Shown here one piece after another: positions 45,185 to 54,607 of a stretch of 64,000 nucleotides of DNA; within the stretch, counting starts at the first letter, position 1, and every line of letters begins with the position of its first letter. The DNA is from Manganibacter manganicus. GTDB taxonomy: Bacteria; Pseudomonadota; Alphaproteobacteria; Rhizobiales; Rhizobiaceae. The position numbers were made by a program, and so were the translations under genes. The stretch is from NCBI RefSeq assembly GCF_002075885.1, contig NZ_MDET01000017.1, positions 18,108 through 82,107 of the forward strand, written 5' to 3'. A model generated the notes under the pieces. That model was not told where the DNA came from, did not search any database, and saw nothing but the letters and a program-made list of their open reading frames with translations.

Positions 45185-47590
45185 ATGCCGAGCGTCAAAG
45201 AGATCGTCCAGACCATGGAATACGGTGTCGCCCCCGAAGCCAATGCGGAAGTTTTGCGCTGGCTCGATGCCCGCGAAAGTTTCGGGCATTTCATCGGCGG
45301 GGCCTTTGTGCCGGGCGCTGATGGCGAAAGTTTTGCCGTGGAGAACCCGGCGACCGGCGAAGTTCTGGCGCATTGCGCGCAAGGTACGGAAGCTGACGTC
45401 GATGCGGCGGTGCAGGCGGCGCGGCGCGCCTTTCCGGCTTGGTCCGGCCTGCCCGGCCATGCCCGCGCGCGCTATCTCTACGCCTTGGCGCGGCTGTTGC
45501 AGAAGCGCGAACGCTTCTTTTCCGTGCTGGAAACCATGGACAATGGCAAGCCGATCCGCGAAAGCCGCGACATCGACATTCCGCTGGTCGTGCGCCATTT
45601 CTACCATCATGCCGGCTGGGCCGAACTGGTGGAGAGCGAGTTTCCCGGCAAGGGGCCGGTCGGCGTGTGCGGGCAGATCGTGCCGTGGAATTTCCCGCTG
45701 CTGATGCTGGCATGGAAAGTGGCGCCGGCATTGGCGGCCGGCAATACGGTGGTGCTGAAACCGGCGGAGTTCACGCCGCTGACGGCCCTTGCCTTTGCCG
45801 GGCTTTGCCAGGAAGCCGGCCTGCCGGACGGTGTCGTCAATATCGTGACAGGAGATGGCGAGACCGGCGCGCTGATCGTACGCCATCCGGACGTCGACAA
45901 GATCGCCTTTACCGGCTCGACCGAGGTTGGGCGCATGATCCGCGAGGCGAGCGCGGGCAGCGGCAAGAAGCTGTCGCTCGAACTCGGCGGCAAGTCGCCC
46001 TTCATCGTCTTCGACGACGCCGACCTCGACAGCGCGGTGGAAGGCGTGGTCGATGCGATCTGGTTCAATCAGGGGCAGGTGTGCTGCGCCGGCTCGCGCC
46101 TTCTGGTGCAGGAGAGCGTCGCCGCCCGCTTTGTCGAAAAGCTGAAGGCGCGGGCCGAGAAGCTGCGCGTCGGCGATCCGCTCGACAAGTCCACCGACAT
46201 CGGCGCCATCGTCGCCGACGTGCAGTTGCAGCGCATCAATGCGCTGGTCGATGAGGGGCGCGGGGACGGCGTCGATTGTTGGCAATCGTCCGCGCCGCTT
46301 CCCAACAATGGATCGTACTTTCCGCCAACATTGTTCACCGGCGTTTCACCGGCCTCGAAGCTGGCGCAGGAGGAGATTTTCGGGCCTGTTCTGGTGGTTA
46401 TGACCTTCCGCACGCCCGACGAGGCAACAATGCTTGCCAACAATAGCCGCTATGGGCTGGCAGCCTCCGTCTGGTCGGAAAACATCAATGTTGCCATGGA
46501 CTTGGCGGCGGGTTTGAAGGCCGGCGTGGTGTGGGTCAATTGCACCAATATGTTCGATGCGGCGGCGGGCTTCGGCGGCTATCGCGAAAGCGGATTCGGC
46601 CGCGAGGGCGGGCGCGAAGGCTTGCACGAATATCTGGCCGGGAAGCCGGCGAAACCGGCCCGCAAGCCATTGTTTCCCAAGCCGGATTTTAGCGCAGCGC
46701 CGGCGGCTCGCACCGCCGGATCGGCTGCGGACAATACGATTCCGGCGCTGGATCGCACCGCCAAGCTCTATATCGGCGGCAAGCAGGTTCGCCCCGACGC
46801 CGGCGCCAGCTATGCGGTGCGCACCGCCGACGGCAGCCTCGTTTCGCAGGCCGGCCTCGGCAACCGCAAGGACATCCGCAACGCCGTCGAGGCGGCGAAC
46901 AAGGCGACCGGCTGGGGCGGAAATGCCGGGCACAATCGTGCGCAGGTTCTGTTCTACCTGGCCGAAAATCTGGAAGCGCGCGCCGCCGAATTCGCCGCGC
47001 GCATCGCGCATCTGACCGGGTCGGGGCAGGAGGAAGCCATTGAAGAAGTACACCTTTCGGTGCAGCGCCTGAGCTATTACGCGGCTTTTGCCGACAAATA
47101 TGACGGGCGGGTGCATGCCACGCGCGCGCGCCATGTCACGCTGGCGATGAACGAGCCGTGGGGCACGGTCGGCGTATGCTGCCCCGACGATTCGCCGCTG
47201 CTCGGCTTCGTCTCGATGATCGCGCCGCTGATCGCCATGGGCAATCGCTGCGTGGCGGTGCCTTCGCAGGTTCATCCGCTGGTCGCCACGGATTTCTATC
47301 AGGTGCTCGACACCTCGGATGTGCCTGGCGGTGCCCTCAACATCATCACCGGCGAGCGCGAAGCTCTGGCCCGCGTGCTCGCCGAGCACCACGATGTGTC
47401 GGCGCTCTGGTATTGCGGCACGCCCGAAGGCGCGGCTGCGGTCGAAAAGGCTTCCAGTGGCAATCTCAAGGCGACATGGGCGCTCGATCAGACGGCGATC
47501 GACTGGCGCGATCCGGCACAGGGCGCCGGTCGCGAGTTCCTGCGCCGCGCTACGCAGGTCAAGAATATCTGGGTTCCTTACGGGGAATAA
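45185..47590 (+). CDS. Two-domain aldehyde dehydrogenase
   Basis: An 801-residue protein from ATG 45185 (GAGGAG upstream). Residues about 30-500 are a full aldehyde dehydrogenase with PWNFPLLML, Glu266 in LELGGKSP and the catalytic Cys300 in NQGQVCCAGSR. Residues about 540-801 are a second, partial aldehyde dehydrogenase domain (IGGKQVRPDAGASYAVR, GTVGVCCPDDSPLLGF, GALNIITGE) that lacks an equivalent catalytic cysteine region. The gene follows deoC by 10 bp, suggesting oxidation of acetaldehyde from deoxyribose. The role of the incomplete second domain, perhaps oligomerisation, is unknown. Confidence 0.92.
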   Translation: MPSVKEIVQTMEYGVAPEANAEVLRWLDARESFGHFIGGAFVPGADGESFAVENPATGEVLAHCAQGTEADVDAAVQAARRAFPAWSGLPGHARARYLYALARLLQKRERFFSVLETMDNGKPIRESRDIDIPLVVRHFYHHAGWAELVESEFPGKGPVGVCGQIVPWNFPLLMLAWKVAPALAAGNTVVLKPAEFTPLTALAFAGLCQEAGLPDGVVNIVTGDGETGALIVRHPDVDKIAFTGSTEVGRMIREASAGSGKKLSLELGGKSPFIVFDDADLDSAVEGVVDAIWFNQGQVCCAGSRLLVQESVAARFVEKLKARAEKLRVGDPLDKSTDIGAIVADVQLQRINALVDEGRGDGVDCWQSSAPLPNNGSYFPPTLFTGVSPASKLAQEEIFGPVLVVMTFRTPDEATMLANNSRYGLAASVWSENINVAMDLAAGLKAGVVWVNCTNMFDAAAGFGGYRESGFGREGGREGLHEYLAGKPAKPARKPLFPKPDFSAAPAARTAGSAADNTIPALDRTAKLYIGGKQVRPDAGASYAVRTADGSLVSQAGLGNRKDIRNAVEAANKATGWGGNAGHNRAQVLFYLAENLEARAAEFAARIAHLTGSGQEEAIEEVHLSVQRLSYYAAFADKYDGRVHATRARHVTLAMNEPWGTVGVCCPDDSPLLGFVSMIAPLIAMGNRCVAVPSQVHPLVATDFYQVLDTSDVPGGALNIITGEREALARVLAEHHDVSALWYCGTPEGAAAVEKASSGNLKATWALDQTAIDWRDPAQGAGREFLRRATQVKNIWVPYGE

Positions 47591-47633
47591 AGCCTGATCC
47601 CGAAAAGTTGCAGACTTTTCGGATAAGATCATG
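47591..47633. repeat. REP-like palindrome, copy 1
   Basis: Directly after the aldehyde dehydrogenase stop, AGCCTGATCCCGAAAAG is followed by TTGCAGA and CTTTTCGG, forming an imperfect hairpin that ends in GATCATG. The same unit recurs at 47646 and 61631. It could terminate the deoC operon. Confidence 0.65.
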
Positions 47634-47645
47634 CGGCAAGAAGCG

Positions 47646-47685
47646 AGCCTGATCCCGAAAGTTGCGGACTTTTGAGGATGAGGCT
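47646..47685. repeat. REP-like palindrome, copy 2
   Basis: AGCCTGATCCCGAAAG, TTGCGGA and CTTTTGAGGATGAGGCT repeat the unit at 47591 in the same orientation, with small changes. The two copies lie in the gap between convergent genes. Confidence 0.65.
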
Positions 47686-47708
47686 GGGAGCGAGAGCGGC
47701 CGTTTCGA

Positions 47709-48911
47709 TCAGCCGCCTTCAAGACCGTGGCGCGGGTGTTGCAATGCCCGCATGACGCCACGCAATTCGGCCAGGCCCTTGAGCCGTCCAATGGCCGGAT
47801 AGCCCGGCTGGGCGTGGCGGTTCACGTCGTCCAGTATGTCCTGTCCGTGGTCCGGCCGCATCGGGATCTGCCAGTCGGCGCGGCCTTCCGATTTGCGCCG
47901 CTTTTCCTCGTTCAGAAGGGCCGCGACCACCGCGACCATGTCGGTTCCGCCCTCCAGATGTTCGTCCTCGAAGAAGGTGCAGGGCACGGTGTCGGCCTCA
48001 CGCCGCACATTGCGCAGATGAACGAAATGGATGCGCGGGCCGAGCCTTTCGGCCATGCCGGGCAAGTCGTTATCGGCGCGTGCGCCGAGTGAACCGGTGC
48101 ACAGTGTCACGCCGCTGGCCGGGCTGTCGACAGCCTCCAGCACGGTGCGATAATCGGCCTCCGTCGACATGACGCGCGGCAGGCCGAGCAATGGCCACGG
48201 CGGATCGTCCGGATGGCAGCACAGCCGCATGTCCAGTTGTTCGGCGGTCGGAACCACTTCGCCGAGAAAATCGATCAGCCGGCGGCGCATGATCGACGCG
48301 TCGCTGTCGGCATAGGCGGCGATATGGCGGCGAAGATCGTCGAGCGTGTAGGTCTCGGCCGAGCCGGGCAGGCCGGCGCTGACATTGGCGGCGAGCGCGG
48401 CCCGCGCCTTGTCGTCGAGTTCGGCGGCCCGGCGCTCCGCAGCCTCGACAATGGGTTGCGGATAGTCCGATGCCGCACCCGTGCGCTTAAGGATGAAGAG
48501 GTCGAAGGCGGCGAAGTCGACGAGATCGAAGCGCATGGCGCGCGCGCCGCTTTCCGTTTCCCACCGCAGTTCGGTGCGCGTCCAGTCGAGCACCGGCATG
48601 AAGTTATAGCAGATGGTTTTGATGCCGCAGGCGGCGAGGTTTTCCAGGCTCTTGCGCCAATTGGCGATGTGTCGGGACGCCTCCGCGCCGCCGGTCTTGA
48701 CCGCTTCGGAGATCGGAATGCTTTCCACCAGTTCCCAGGTCAGGCCGCCGGCAAGCGCCTCGTCCTGGCGCTTGCGGATTTCCTCGACCGTCCAGACTTC
48801 GCCGGTCGGAATGTGGTGGAGGGCACTGACAAGGCCCTCTGCTCCCGCCTGCCTCGCATCCCGCACCGAGACCCGGTCCACCGGGCCAAACCATCGCCAC
48901 GTCTGCCGCAT
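47709..48911 (-). CDS. uxuA: Mannonate dehydratase
   Basis: A 400-residue enzyme that dehydrates D-mannonate to 2-keto-3-deoxygluconate in glucuronate breakdown. The start MRQTWRWFGP is typical, and metal/substrate blocks are LCCHPDDPPWPLLGLPR, VTLCTGSLGAR, IHFVHLRNV and MRPDHGQ. The full family length is present. ATG 48911 follows AGGAT. No other glucuronate gene (uxaC, uxuB) is in the window, so it is isolated from its usual partners. Confidence 0.95.
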   Translation of the reverse strand: MRQTWRWFGPVDRVSVRDARQAGAEGLVSALHHIPTGEVWTVEEIRKRQDEALAGGLTWELVESIPISEAVKTGGAEASRHIANWRKSLENLAACGIKTICYNFMPVLDWTRTELRWETESGARAMRFDLVDFAAFDLFILKRTGAASDYPQPIVEAAERRAAELDDKARAALAANVSAGLPGSAETYTLDDLRRHIAAYADSDASIMRRRLIDFLGEVVPTAEQLDMRLCCHPDDPPWPLLGLPRVMSTEADYRTVLEAVDSPASGVTLCTGSLGARADNDLPGMAERLGPRIHFVHLRNVRREADTVPCTFFEDEHLEGGTDMVAVVAALLNEEKRRKSEGRADWQIPMRPDHGQDILDDVNRHAQPGYPAIGRLKGLAELRGVMRALQHPRHGLEGG

Positions 48912-49415
48912 GCATCATCCTGTTATCATTGGCGTCCGCCACGCCTGTCGTTGTCGATTGCCTGTCATTACAACGGTGGAATGTCAATTGCGCGTGACCG
49001 CTGGTCCACCGGTTGCCGCGCGGCCAGACTTTTCGAGCATGTAACATATTCATTACCTGAGATTATGCTGGAGGTGCAAAAAAGTACTGTTGACGCGGGT
49101 GCATGCATGCTACCTGCTAATGCCATCCGAGCGAGGCGAATTTCATTTGCCGGCTGAACGAGAACGTCGGGAGGTATCGGAACAGGGTGGGTGGTACGAC
49201 GCTTGTCGCGACTGTCGGGCGCCAGCATTATGGGCCGGCGGTCTATCCTGTGGCAAAGCTGCCATGCGCGCCAGCTTTAGCCCCGACGATAATCCAATTT
49301 GCGTACCGGACCGACCCTCGATGGTTTGAACGGGTGACGAATGCCGATGTTGACCAGGGAAGGTCGCGGCTTGGATGGTGAGCAACTGGGAACAAACAAA
49401 ACAAAGGAGAAAACG
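48912..49415. promoter_or_regulatory. 504-bp non-coding region between uxuA and a binding-protein gene
   Basis: No convincing gene is seen; the short frames lack ribosome-binding sites and family character. A -35-like TTGACG (49091-49096) and the palindrome GCATGCATGC (49102-49111) lie close together and could be a promoter with an operator for one of the divergent genes, but the match is weak. GC content is lower than in the surrounding genes. Confidence 0.35.
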
Positions 49416-51074
49416 ATGAGATTCTTCAAGAGTAACAGCGATCGCGTGCCCGCCGTCATCGAGGAGATGGCGGTCGAAGCACGCGCTGGCCGGATGGACC
49501 GGCGCGAATTCCTTGCGCTGGCGAGCATATTCGGTGCTTCGACGGCCTTTGCCTATGGCATGCTCGGGCTTGCCGCGCCGACGCCGGCCTTTGCCGCGGA
49601 CGAGCCCAAGAAGGGCGGCACATTGCGCGTCGCGATGCCGGTCAAGGCCCAGAAAGACCCGCGCACATATGACTGGGTCGAGATGGCCAATATCAGCCGC
49701 ACATGGCTTGAGCCGCTGGTTCGCTACACCCGCGAATTCACCTTCGAGCCGGAACTGCTTGAAAGCTGGGAGGTCAATGACGACGCGACGCAATATATCC
49801 TGCATCTGCGCAAGGGCGTGACCTGGAACAATGGCGACGACTTCGTTGCAGACGACGTCATCTACAATCTCAACCGCTGGTGCGAAAAGAACGCTGCCGG
49901 CAATTCGATGGCGGCCCGCGTCGGTTCGCTGATCGACGAAAAGACCGGCAAGGCCAAGGACGGCGCGATCACCAAGACTGACGATCATACCGTCACGCTG
50001 AAGCTCAATTCGCCGGATATCTCGCTGATCGCCAACTTCACCGACTATCCGGGGCTGGTGGTTCACCGCAATTTCGATGCAGACGGCGCCAACCCCGTCA
50101 GCAAGCCCATCGGCACCGGGCCGTTCGAACTGGTGTCGTACAATGTGGGCCAGCGGGCCGAGGTCAAGCGCCGGGAGAACGGCAAGTGGTGGGGTGGCGA
50201 GGCGCCTCTCGATGCCGTCAATTTCATCGACTACGGCAACGATTTCTCGACGACGGTGAATGCTTTCGATTCCGGTGAAATCGACCTCAACTCGCAGACG
50301 CCTCCGGATTTCATCGAGATTCTGGACGGGATGGATCTGGTGGTGTCGGACGTCGATACGGCGACGACACTGGTTGCGCGCACGCATGTCGAAAACAAAC
50401 CCTATGACGATCAGCGGGTGCGCAACGCGCTGCAGATGGCGGTGGACAACAATGTCGTGCTCCAGCTTGGCTATGCCGGGCGCGGCACGATTGGCGAAAA
50501 CCACCATGTCAGCCCGATCCACCCGGAATATTATCCGCTGCCAAAGAAAAAGCGGGACGTCGAGGGTGCCAAGAAGCTCATGACGGACGCCGGCCAGATG
50601 GACTTCGAGCACGAGCTGATCACGGTCGACGAGGACTGGCAGAAGAATACCGGCGATGCGATTGCCGGACAGCTTCGCGAGGCCGGCATCAAGGTCAAGC
50701 GTACCGTTCTGCCAGGCACGACATTCTGGAACGACTGGACGAAATTCCCGTATTCCATGACGATCTGGTATATGCGCCCGCTTGGCGTGCAGTGTCTGGT
50801 TCTCGGCTATCGCACGGGCGGGGCCTGGAACGAGACAGGTTACTCGAACCCCGAGTTCGATAAAATACTGGATAAGGCGCTCGCCATCGCCGATCCCGAC
50901 AAGCGCAAAGAGGTCATGAAGGACCTGGAGCAGATACTTCAGGATTCCGGCATCATCATCCAGCCTTATTGGCAAAAGGTGTACAGCCACATGACCAAGA
51001 GCGTGCGCAATTATGGCGTGCATCCGACCTTCGAGATGGATCTCCAGAAGGTGTGGCTGGATAGCGATAGCTGA
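49416..51074 (+). CDS. Peptide-type ABC binding protein (SBP family 5), Tat-exported
   Basis: A 552-residue solute-binding protein from ATG 49416 (AAAGGAGA upstream). Its N-terminus carries about 25 residues before a twin-arginine motif [11 protein letters not shown], then a hydrophobic stretch ending [10 protein letters not shown]. The mature part has [32 protein letters not shown] and [17 protein letters not shown], as in dipeptide/oligopeptide- or opine-binding proteins. No permease or ATPase gene of this class is nearby. It precedes a dimethylglycine/sarcosine dehydrogenase-like gene, so a methylated amine could be the ligand; this is inference from position only. Confidence 0.9.
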   Translation: MRFFKSNSDRVPAVIEEMAVEARAGRMDRREFLALASIFGASTAFAYGMLGLAAPTPAFAADEPKKGGTLRVAMPVKAQKDPRTYDWVEMANISRTWLEPLVRYTREFTFEPELLESWEVNDDATQYILHLRKGVTWNNGDDFVADDVIYNLNRWCEKNAAGNSMAARVGSLIDEKTGKAKDGAITKTDDHTVTLKLNSPDISLIANFTDYPGLVVHRNFDADGANPVSKPIGTGPFELVSYNVGQRAEVKRRENGKWWGGEAPLDAVNFIDYGNDFSTTVNAFDSGEIDLNSQTPPDFIEILDGMDLVVSDVDTATTLVARTHVENKPYDDQRVRNALQMAVDNNVVLQLGYAGRGTIGENHHVSPIHPEYYPLPKKKRDVEGAKKLMTDAGQMDFEHELITVDEDWQKNTGDAIAGQLREAGIKVKRTVLPGTTFWNDWTKFPYSMTIWYMRPLGVQCLVLGYRTGGAWNETGYSNPEFDKILDKALAIADPDKRKEVMKDLEQILQDSGIIIQPYWQKVYSHMTKSVRNYGVHPTFEMDLQKVWLDSDS

Positions 51075-51102
51075 GTAAGGCTCAGGCTGCTTTGACAAAT
51101 GC

Positions 51103-51136
51103 TGCGGCATCCGCTCATTCGTGAGTGGATGCCGCA
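51103..51136 (+). other. Strong UUCG-capped RNA hairpin between two genes
   Basis: TGCGGCATCC (51103-51112) pairs perfectly with GGATGCCGCA (51127-51136). Inside it a G-T wobble and CTCA/TGAG continue the stem to a TTCG loop, the extra-stable UUCG tetraloop. No T-run follows, so it looks more like an mRNA-stability or processing hairpin between the binding-protein and flavoprotein genes than a terminator. Confidence 0.6.
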
Positions 51137-51213
51137 AGGTTCTGATCCGTCGAAATTGAAAGCCGGCGCTTCATGCGTTCGATCGAACGCCTCGGCGCTT
51201 CGAGGAGGTTCGA

Positions 51214-53655
51214 ATGCAAAGCCATGCGCGTGTCGTCGTCGTCGGGGGCGGATGTGTCGGAGCCTCGATCCTTTACGGCCTGGCCAAGCGCGGTTGGACG
51301 GATGTTGCCCTGCTGGAGCGCACGCAACTTACCGCCGGCTCGACATGGCATGCCGCTGGCCTGATCCCCTCTTATGCCCGCAGCGTCAATATCGGCCGCA
51401 TGATCGCCAAGTCGATCGAGATTTATGAAGGGCTGGAGGCCGAGACGGGGCAGTCCGTCGGCTGGCACAAATGCGGACAGTTGCGCATTGCCAACACACG
51501 CGACCGGCTGGACGAATATGTAAGCTATATGAGCGTTGCCGAGGTGCAGGGCATGCGCGCCGAACTGCTTTCGCCGGCCGATGCCCGCAAACTGTGGCCC
51601 TTGCTCGAGGGCAATCACGACATGCGCGGCGCGCTCTACCATCCCGACGATGGACATATCGCACCTGCCGACGTGACGAACGCGCTGGCAAAAGGCGCGC
51701 GCGACCGGGGTGCGAAAATCTATCTCGACACCGAAGTGCGCGGTTTTGAACGCCAGGCGGGCGGCGACTGGAAAGTGACGACCAACAAGGGCGACATCAC
51801 CTGCGAGCATGTCGTCCTGGCCACCGGCAATTATGCCCGCCAGACCGGCGCCATGCTTGGGCTCGAGATTCCCGCGATCCCGATCGTCCACCAGTACTGG
51901 ATCACCGATGCTGTGCCGGAGGTGGTGGAGCGCAAGCGGCAGGGACTGCCGGAAATGCCGATTCTGCGCGATGAAGATTTCGAAGGCTATCTGCGCGAGG
52001 AGGGCGACGGCCTGATGTTCGGCCCCTATGAGCGCACGGAACATCTGAAGCTGTTTGCCGAGGACGGCGTGCCGCACTGGTTCGGCGCCGACCTTCTGGA
52101 AGAGGATTTCGACGCCGTTGCCTGGAACTGGGAGCGGGCGATGGAACTGGTGCCGGCGCTCAGTCGTGTCGGCATCAAGGCCAATGTGCGTGGCCCGTTC
52201 CAGATGACGCCCGACGAGTTGCCGCTGGTTGGACCGGCATGGGGGCTGGATAATGTCTGGCTGGCCGAGGGCGTGCCGGGCGGCATTCTGTGGGGCGGCA
52301 CCATCGGGCATTATCTGTCCGAGCGTATCGTCGAAGGCGGCAGCAGCGTCGACATGAGCGAGATCGATCCGCGCCGGTTCGGTGACTATGCCAACAAGGC
52401 CTGGACACGCGAGAAGGTGCGCGAGGCCTGGGGCACCCATGCCACGCAGCATTATCCGGGCGAGGACAGGCCCGCCGCGCGCCCGCAAAAGACCGCGCCT
52501 TCCTATGACCGGTTGACCGAGCTTGGCGCCGTGTGGGGCGTGCTTGGCGGCTGGGAGATGCCCAACTGGTTCGCGCCGCAAGGCGTCGAGGCCAAGGACC
52601 AGCTAAGCTGGCGCTGGACCGAAAAGGGCAGATATGTCGAGGCGGAAGTGCATGCGGTCCGCACCGCCGTCGGGCTCGTCGAAATGACGCCGATGACCAA
52701 GTTCGAGGTTGGCGGGCCGGGGGCGGAAACCTGGCTCGACGGCATTGTGGCCAATCGCCTGCCGAAAGCCGGGCGTATCGCTCTGGCCCATCATTTGACG
52801 GAGCGCGGCGGCGTGCAGGCGGAATATGTGATCGCCCGCCTTGGCGACGGTACGTTCTACATGATCTCGACGCCGCGTGCCGAGCGGCTCAATCTCGACG
52901 ACCTGACAAAGCTCCTGCCGAAAGACGGCAGCGTGACGCTGCGCAATGTCACGGCTGAGCGCGGCTGCTTTACCATCGCCGGGCCGAAGGCGCGTGAGGT
53001 TCTTCAGCCACTGACCGAAATCGACCTTTCCAATGAGGCTTTCCCGTGGTTCTCCCTAAAAGTGGGGACGGTCGGCCTGGCCAGTGATGTGCGGCTCTTG
53101 CGGGTGAATTACGAGGGCGAGCTTGGCTGGGAGCTTTATCATCCGCTTGCCTATCAGCGTCATTTGCTGGATGCGCTGCTGGCTGAAGGCAAGGCGCACG
53201 GGCTGCGGCTTGTGGGGCTGCACGCGCTGGAATCGCTGCGGCTCGATAAGTCCTACCGTGCCATGTATCGCGACATGAACCCGGAGTGGAGCGCGTGGGA
53301 AAGCGGCCTCGACCGCTTCGTGCGCCTGGACAAGGGCGAGTTCATCGGCCGCAAGGCGCTGATGGCGGAAAAAGATCGTGGGGTGCGGCGTCGCTCCGTG
53401 ACTTTGGCGATCCATACGGACGGGGCGAGCGTGCTGGCAGGCGAAGGCGTATATCACGCCAGAAGGCTGGCCGGGCAGGTCACGTCCGGCGGCTATTCCT
53501 ATGCGCTCGGCCACGACATCGCGCTGGCGCTGTTGCCGGTCGAACTGGGTGTGCCGGGAACGGAGGTCGAAGTGCTGGTCATGGGCGAGATGCGTAAGGC
53601 GCGTGTCGTCGCCGACTCGCCTTACGATCCCGATGCGAAACGCGCCCGGATTTGA
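51214..53655 (+). CDS. Dimethylglycine/sarcosine dehydrogenase-like FAD protein with GcvT domain
   Basis: An 813-residue two-part enzyme. Residues 1-400 are a DAO-type FAD domain with VVVGGGCVGASIL and GSTWHAAGL, whose His46 matches the histidine that holds FAD covalently in dimethylglycine dehydrogenase. Residues about 430-800 are a GcvT-like folate-binding domain (LVEMTPMTKFEVGGPGAE, NYEGELGWELYHPL, ALESLRLDKSYRAM, FIGRKAL). Such proteins demethylate N-methylated glycines and pass the one-carbon unit to tetrahydrofolate. GAGGAGG precedes ATG 51214. The exact substrate is not known. Confidence 0.9.
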   Translation: MQSHARVVVVGGGCVGASILYGLAKRGWTDVALLERTQLTAGSTWHAAGLIPSYARSVNIGRMIAKSIEIYEGLEAETGQSVGWHKCGQLRIANTRDRLDEYVSYMSVAEVQGMRAELLSPADARKLWPLLEGNHDMRGALYHPDDGHIAPADVTNALAKGARDRGAKIYLDTEVRGFERQAGGDWKVTTNKGDITCEHVVLATGNYARQTGAMLGLEIPAIPIVHQYWITDAVPEVVERKRQGLPEMPILRDEDFEGYLREEGDGLMFGPYERTEHLKLFAEDGVPHWFGADLLEEDFDAVAWNWERAMELVPALSRVGIKANVRGPFQMTPDELPLVGPAWGLDNVWLAEGVPGGILWGGTIGHYLSERIVEGGSSVDMSEIDPRRFGDYANKAWTREKVREAWGTHATQHYPGEDRPAARPQKTAPSYDRLTELGAVWGVLGGWEMPNWFAPQGVEAKDQLSWRWTEKGRYVEAEVHAVRTAVGLVEMTPMTKFEVGGPGAETWLDGIVANRLPKAGRIALAHHLTERGGVQAEYVIARLGDGTFYMISTPRAERLNLDDLTKLLPKDGSVTLRNVTAERGCFTIAGPKAREVLQPLTEIDLSNEAFPWFSLKVGTVGLASDVRLLRVNYEGELGWELYHPLAYQRHLLDALLAEGKAHGLRLVGLHALESLRLDKSYRAMYRDMNPEWSAWESGLDRFVRLDKGEFIGRKALMAEKDRGVRRRSVTLAIHTDGASVLAGEGVYHARRLAGQVTSGGYSYALGHDIALALLPVELGVPGTEVEVLVMGEMRKARVVADSPYDPDAKRARI

Positions 53656-53694
53656 CGCGCCCGTGCCGCACCGGCCTTGCCGGGCGAAACGTTC

Positions 53695-54501
53695 TCACGG
53701 CTTTTGGGACGCGGCGGTCAATGGCTGGGCTTCTGTCAGGAAAGACACGACCACGGACGGCAGCGCGGCCGAGGCCGGCTCGTAGATGCCGCAATTGGCG
53801 ATCAGGCCGCGTCTGTCCACCGGGGTGGCAAGCCGGCGCCAGATGGTGCGGGTGGCATAGGGCAGATTGTTGTTGCGCCACGATATGCCCATCGTCAGCC
53901 CGCGAAGATAGCGGCGTTGATAGAGTTCGAACGGCGTCAGGATCGTCTGCCCGAAAGTCGGCGTTTCGCCGCGGGTCAGTTCAGTGAGGAACAGGCGCTG
54001 GCGCCGGAAGGCGACGAGGCCGAGATAACGCGATCGCTGCACGATGCCGCTTTCCCGATCGGCAATGCGTTCCAGCGATGTCACCAGCACCATGCCGTCC
54101 TGTTCGCGCAGATGCGCACAGGAACAAACGATCCTGCCCGGCCAGGATAACGAGGTGTGCCATGTCTGGTAAAAGCCAAGATAGGCGCGCAGCGCCCTGA
54201 GGTCACCGGGATAGGCGCCGCCGAGCGGCCCGAGACCGGGATTGGAACCGGAAGCCGGCTGGCGGCTCGCAAGCAGCCTGAGGCGAAAGGTCGGTTCCGG
54301 CAGGGCGAAATCGGCCGGGTCGAGACCGAAAGCGGCGGCGATGCGCGAACGGTTGTGCGCCGATGGCACGGTTCCGGTGTTGAGATAACGGTTGAACTGT
54401 TGCCGGTTGATGCCGACGGCACGGCATAGATCCGAAATCGACTTGCGCGTGCTGCACGCCAGCCTGAGATTGCTGCCGAAATTGTGATCGCCTTCCCCCA
54501 T
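53695..54501 (-). CDS. XRE-like helix-turn-helix regulator with large C-terminal domain
   Basis: A 268-residue protein. Residues about 15-65 form a Cro/C1-type helix-turn-helix (ISDLCRAVGINRQQFNRYLN, then AHNRSRIAAAFGL). The remaining 200 residues form a mixed alpha/beta domain that I cannot assign, possibly an effector-sensing domain. It is divergent from the peptide-type binding protein at 54608, with four tandem 10-bp repeats in the 106-bp gap, and is convergent with the flavoprotein gene. It probably controls the binding protein and hydrolase genes. Confidence 0.8.
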   Translation of the reverse strand: MGEGDHNFGSNLRLACSTRKSISDLCRAVGINRQQFNRYLNTGTVPSAHNRSRIAAAFGLDPADFALPEPTFRLRLLASRQPASGSNPGLGPLGGAYPGDLRALRAYLGFYQTWHTSLSWPGRIVCSCAHLREQDGMVLVTSLERIADRESGIVQRSRYLGLVAFRRQRLFLTELTRGETPTFGQTILTPFELYQRRYLRGLTMGISWRNNNLPYATRTIWRRLATPVDRRGLIANCGIYEPASAALPSVVVSFLTEAQPLTAASQKP

Positions 54502-54510
54502 GTCTGTAGA

Positions 54511-54550
54511 GTAAACTCGCGTAAAGCCGCGTCAATGCGCGAAATTGCAC
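54511..54550. promoter_or_regulatory. Four tandem 10-bp repeats in a divergent promoter
   Basis: GTAAACTCGC, GTAAAGCCGC, GTCAATGCGC and GAAATTGCAC follow each other without spacing at 54511-54550. They share G-T/A-A/C-A-A and an ending near CGC. A 10-bp period puts them on one face of the helix, as expected for cooperative binding by a regulator; the HTH gene starting at 54501 is the obvious candidate. Confidence 0.55.
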
Positions 54551-54607
54551 TGCGACAATCTGGATTGAAATATCGTCGGTGAAACATTTTCGTTTTTGAG
54601 GATCTCC

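Noticed and set aside
48912..49415. Small frames (60-86 codons) between uxuA and the binding-protein gene
   Set aside because: None has a ribosome-binding site, signal or family pattern; they overlap one another in several frames.
49143..51137. 664-codon minus-strand open frame opposite the peptide-type binding protein
   Set aside because: The plus strand encodes a full family-5 binding protein with signal peptide and ribosome-binding site; the minus frame has His/Arg/Asp-rich shadow composition.
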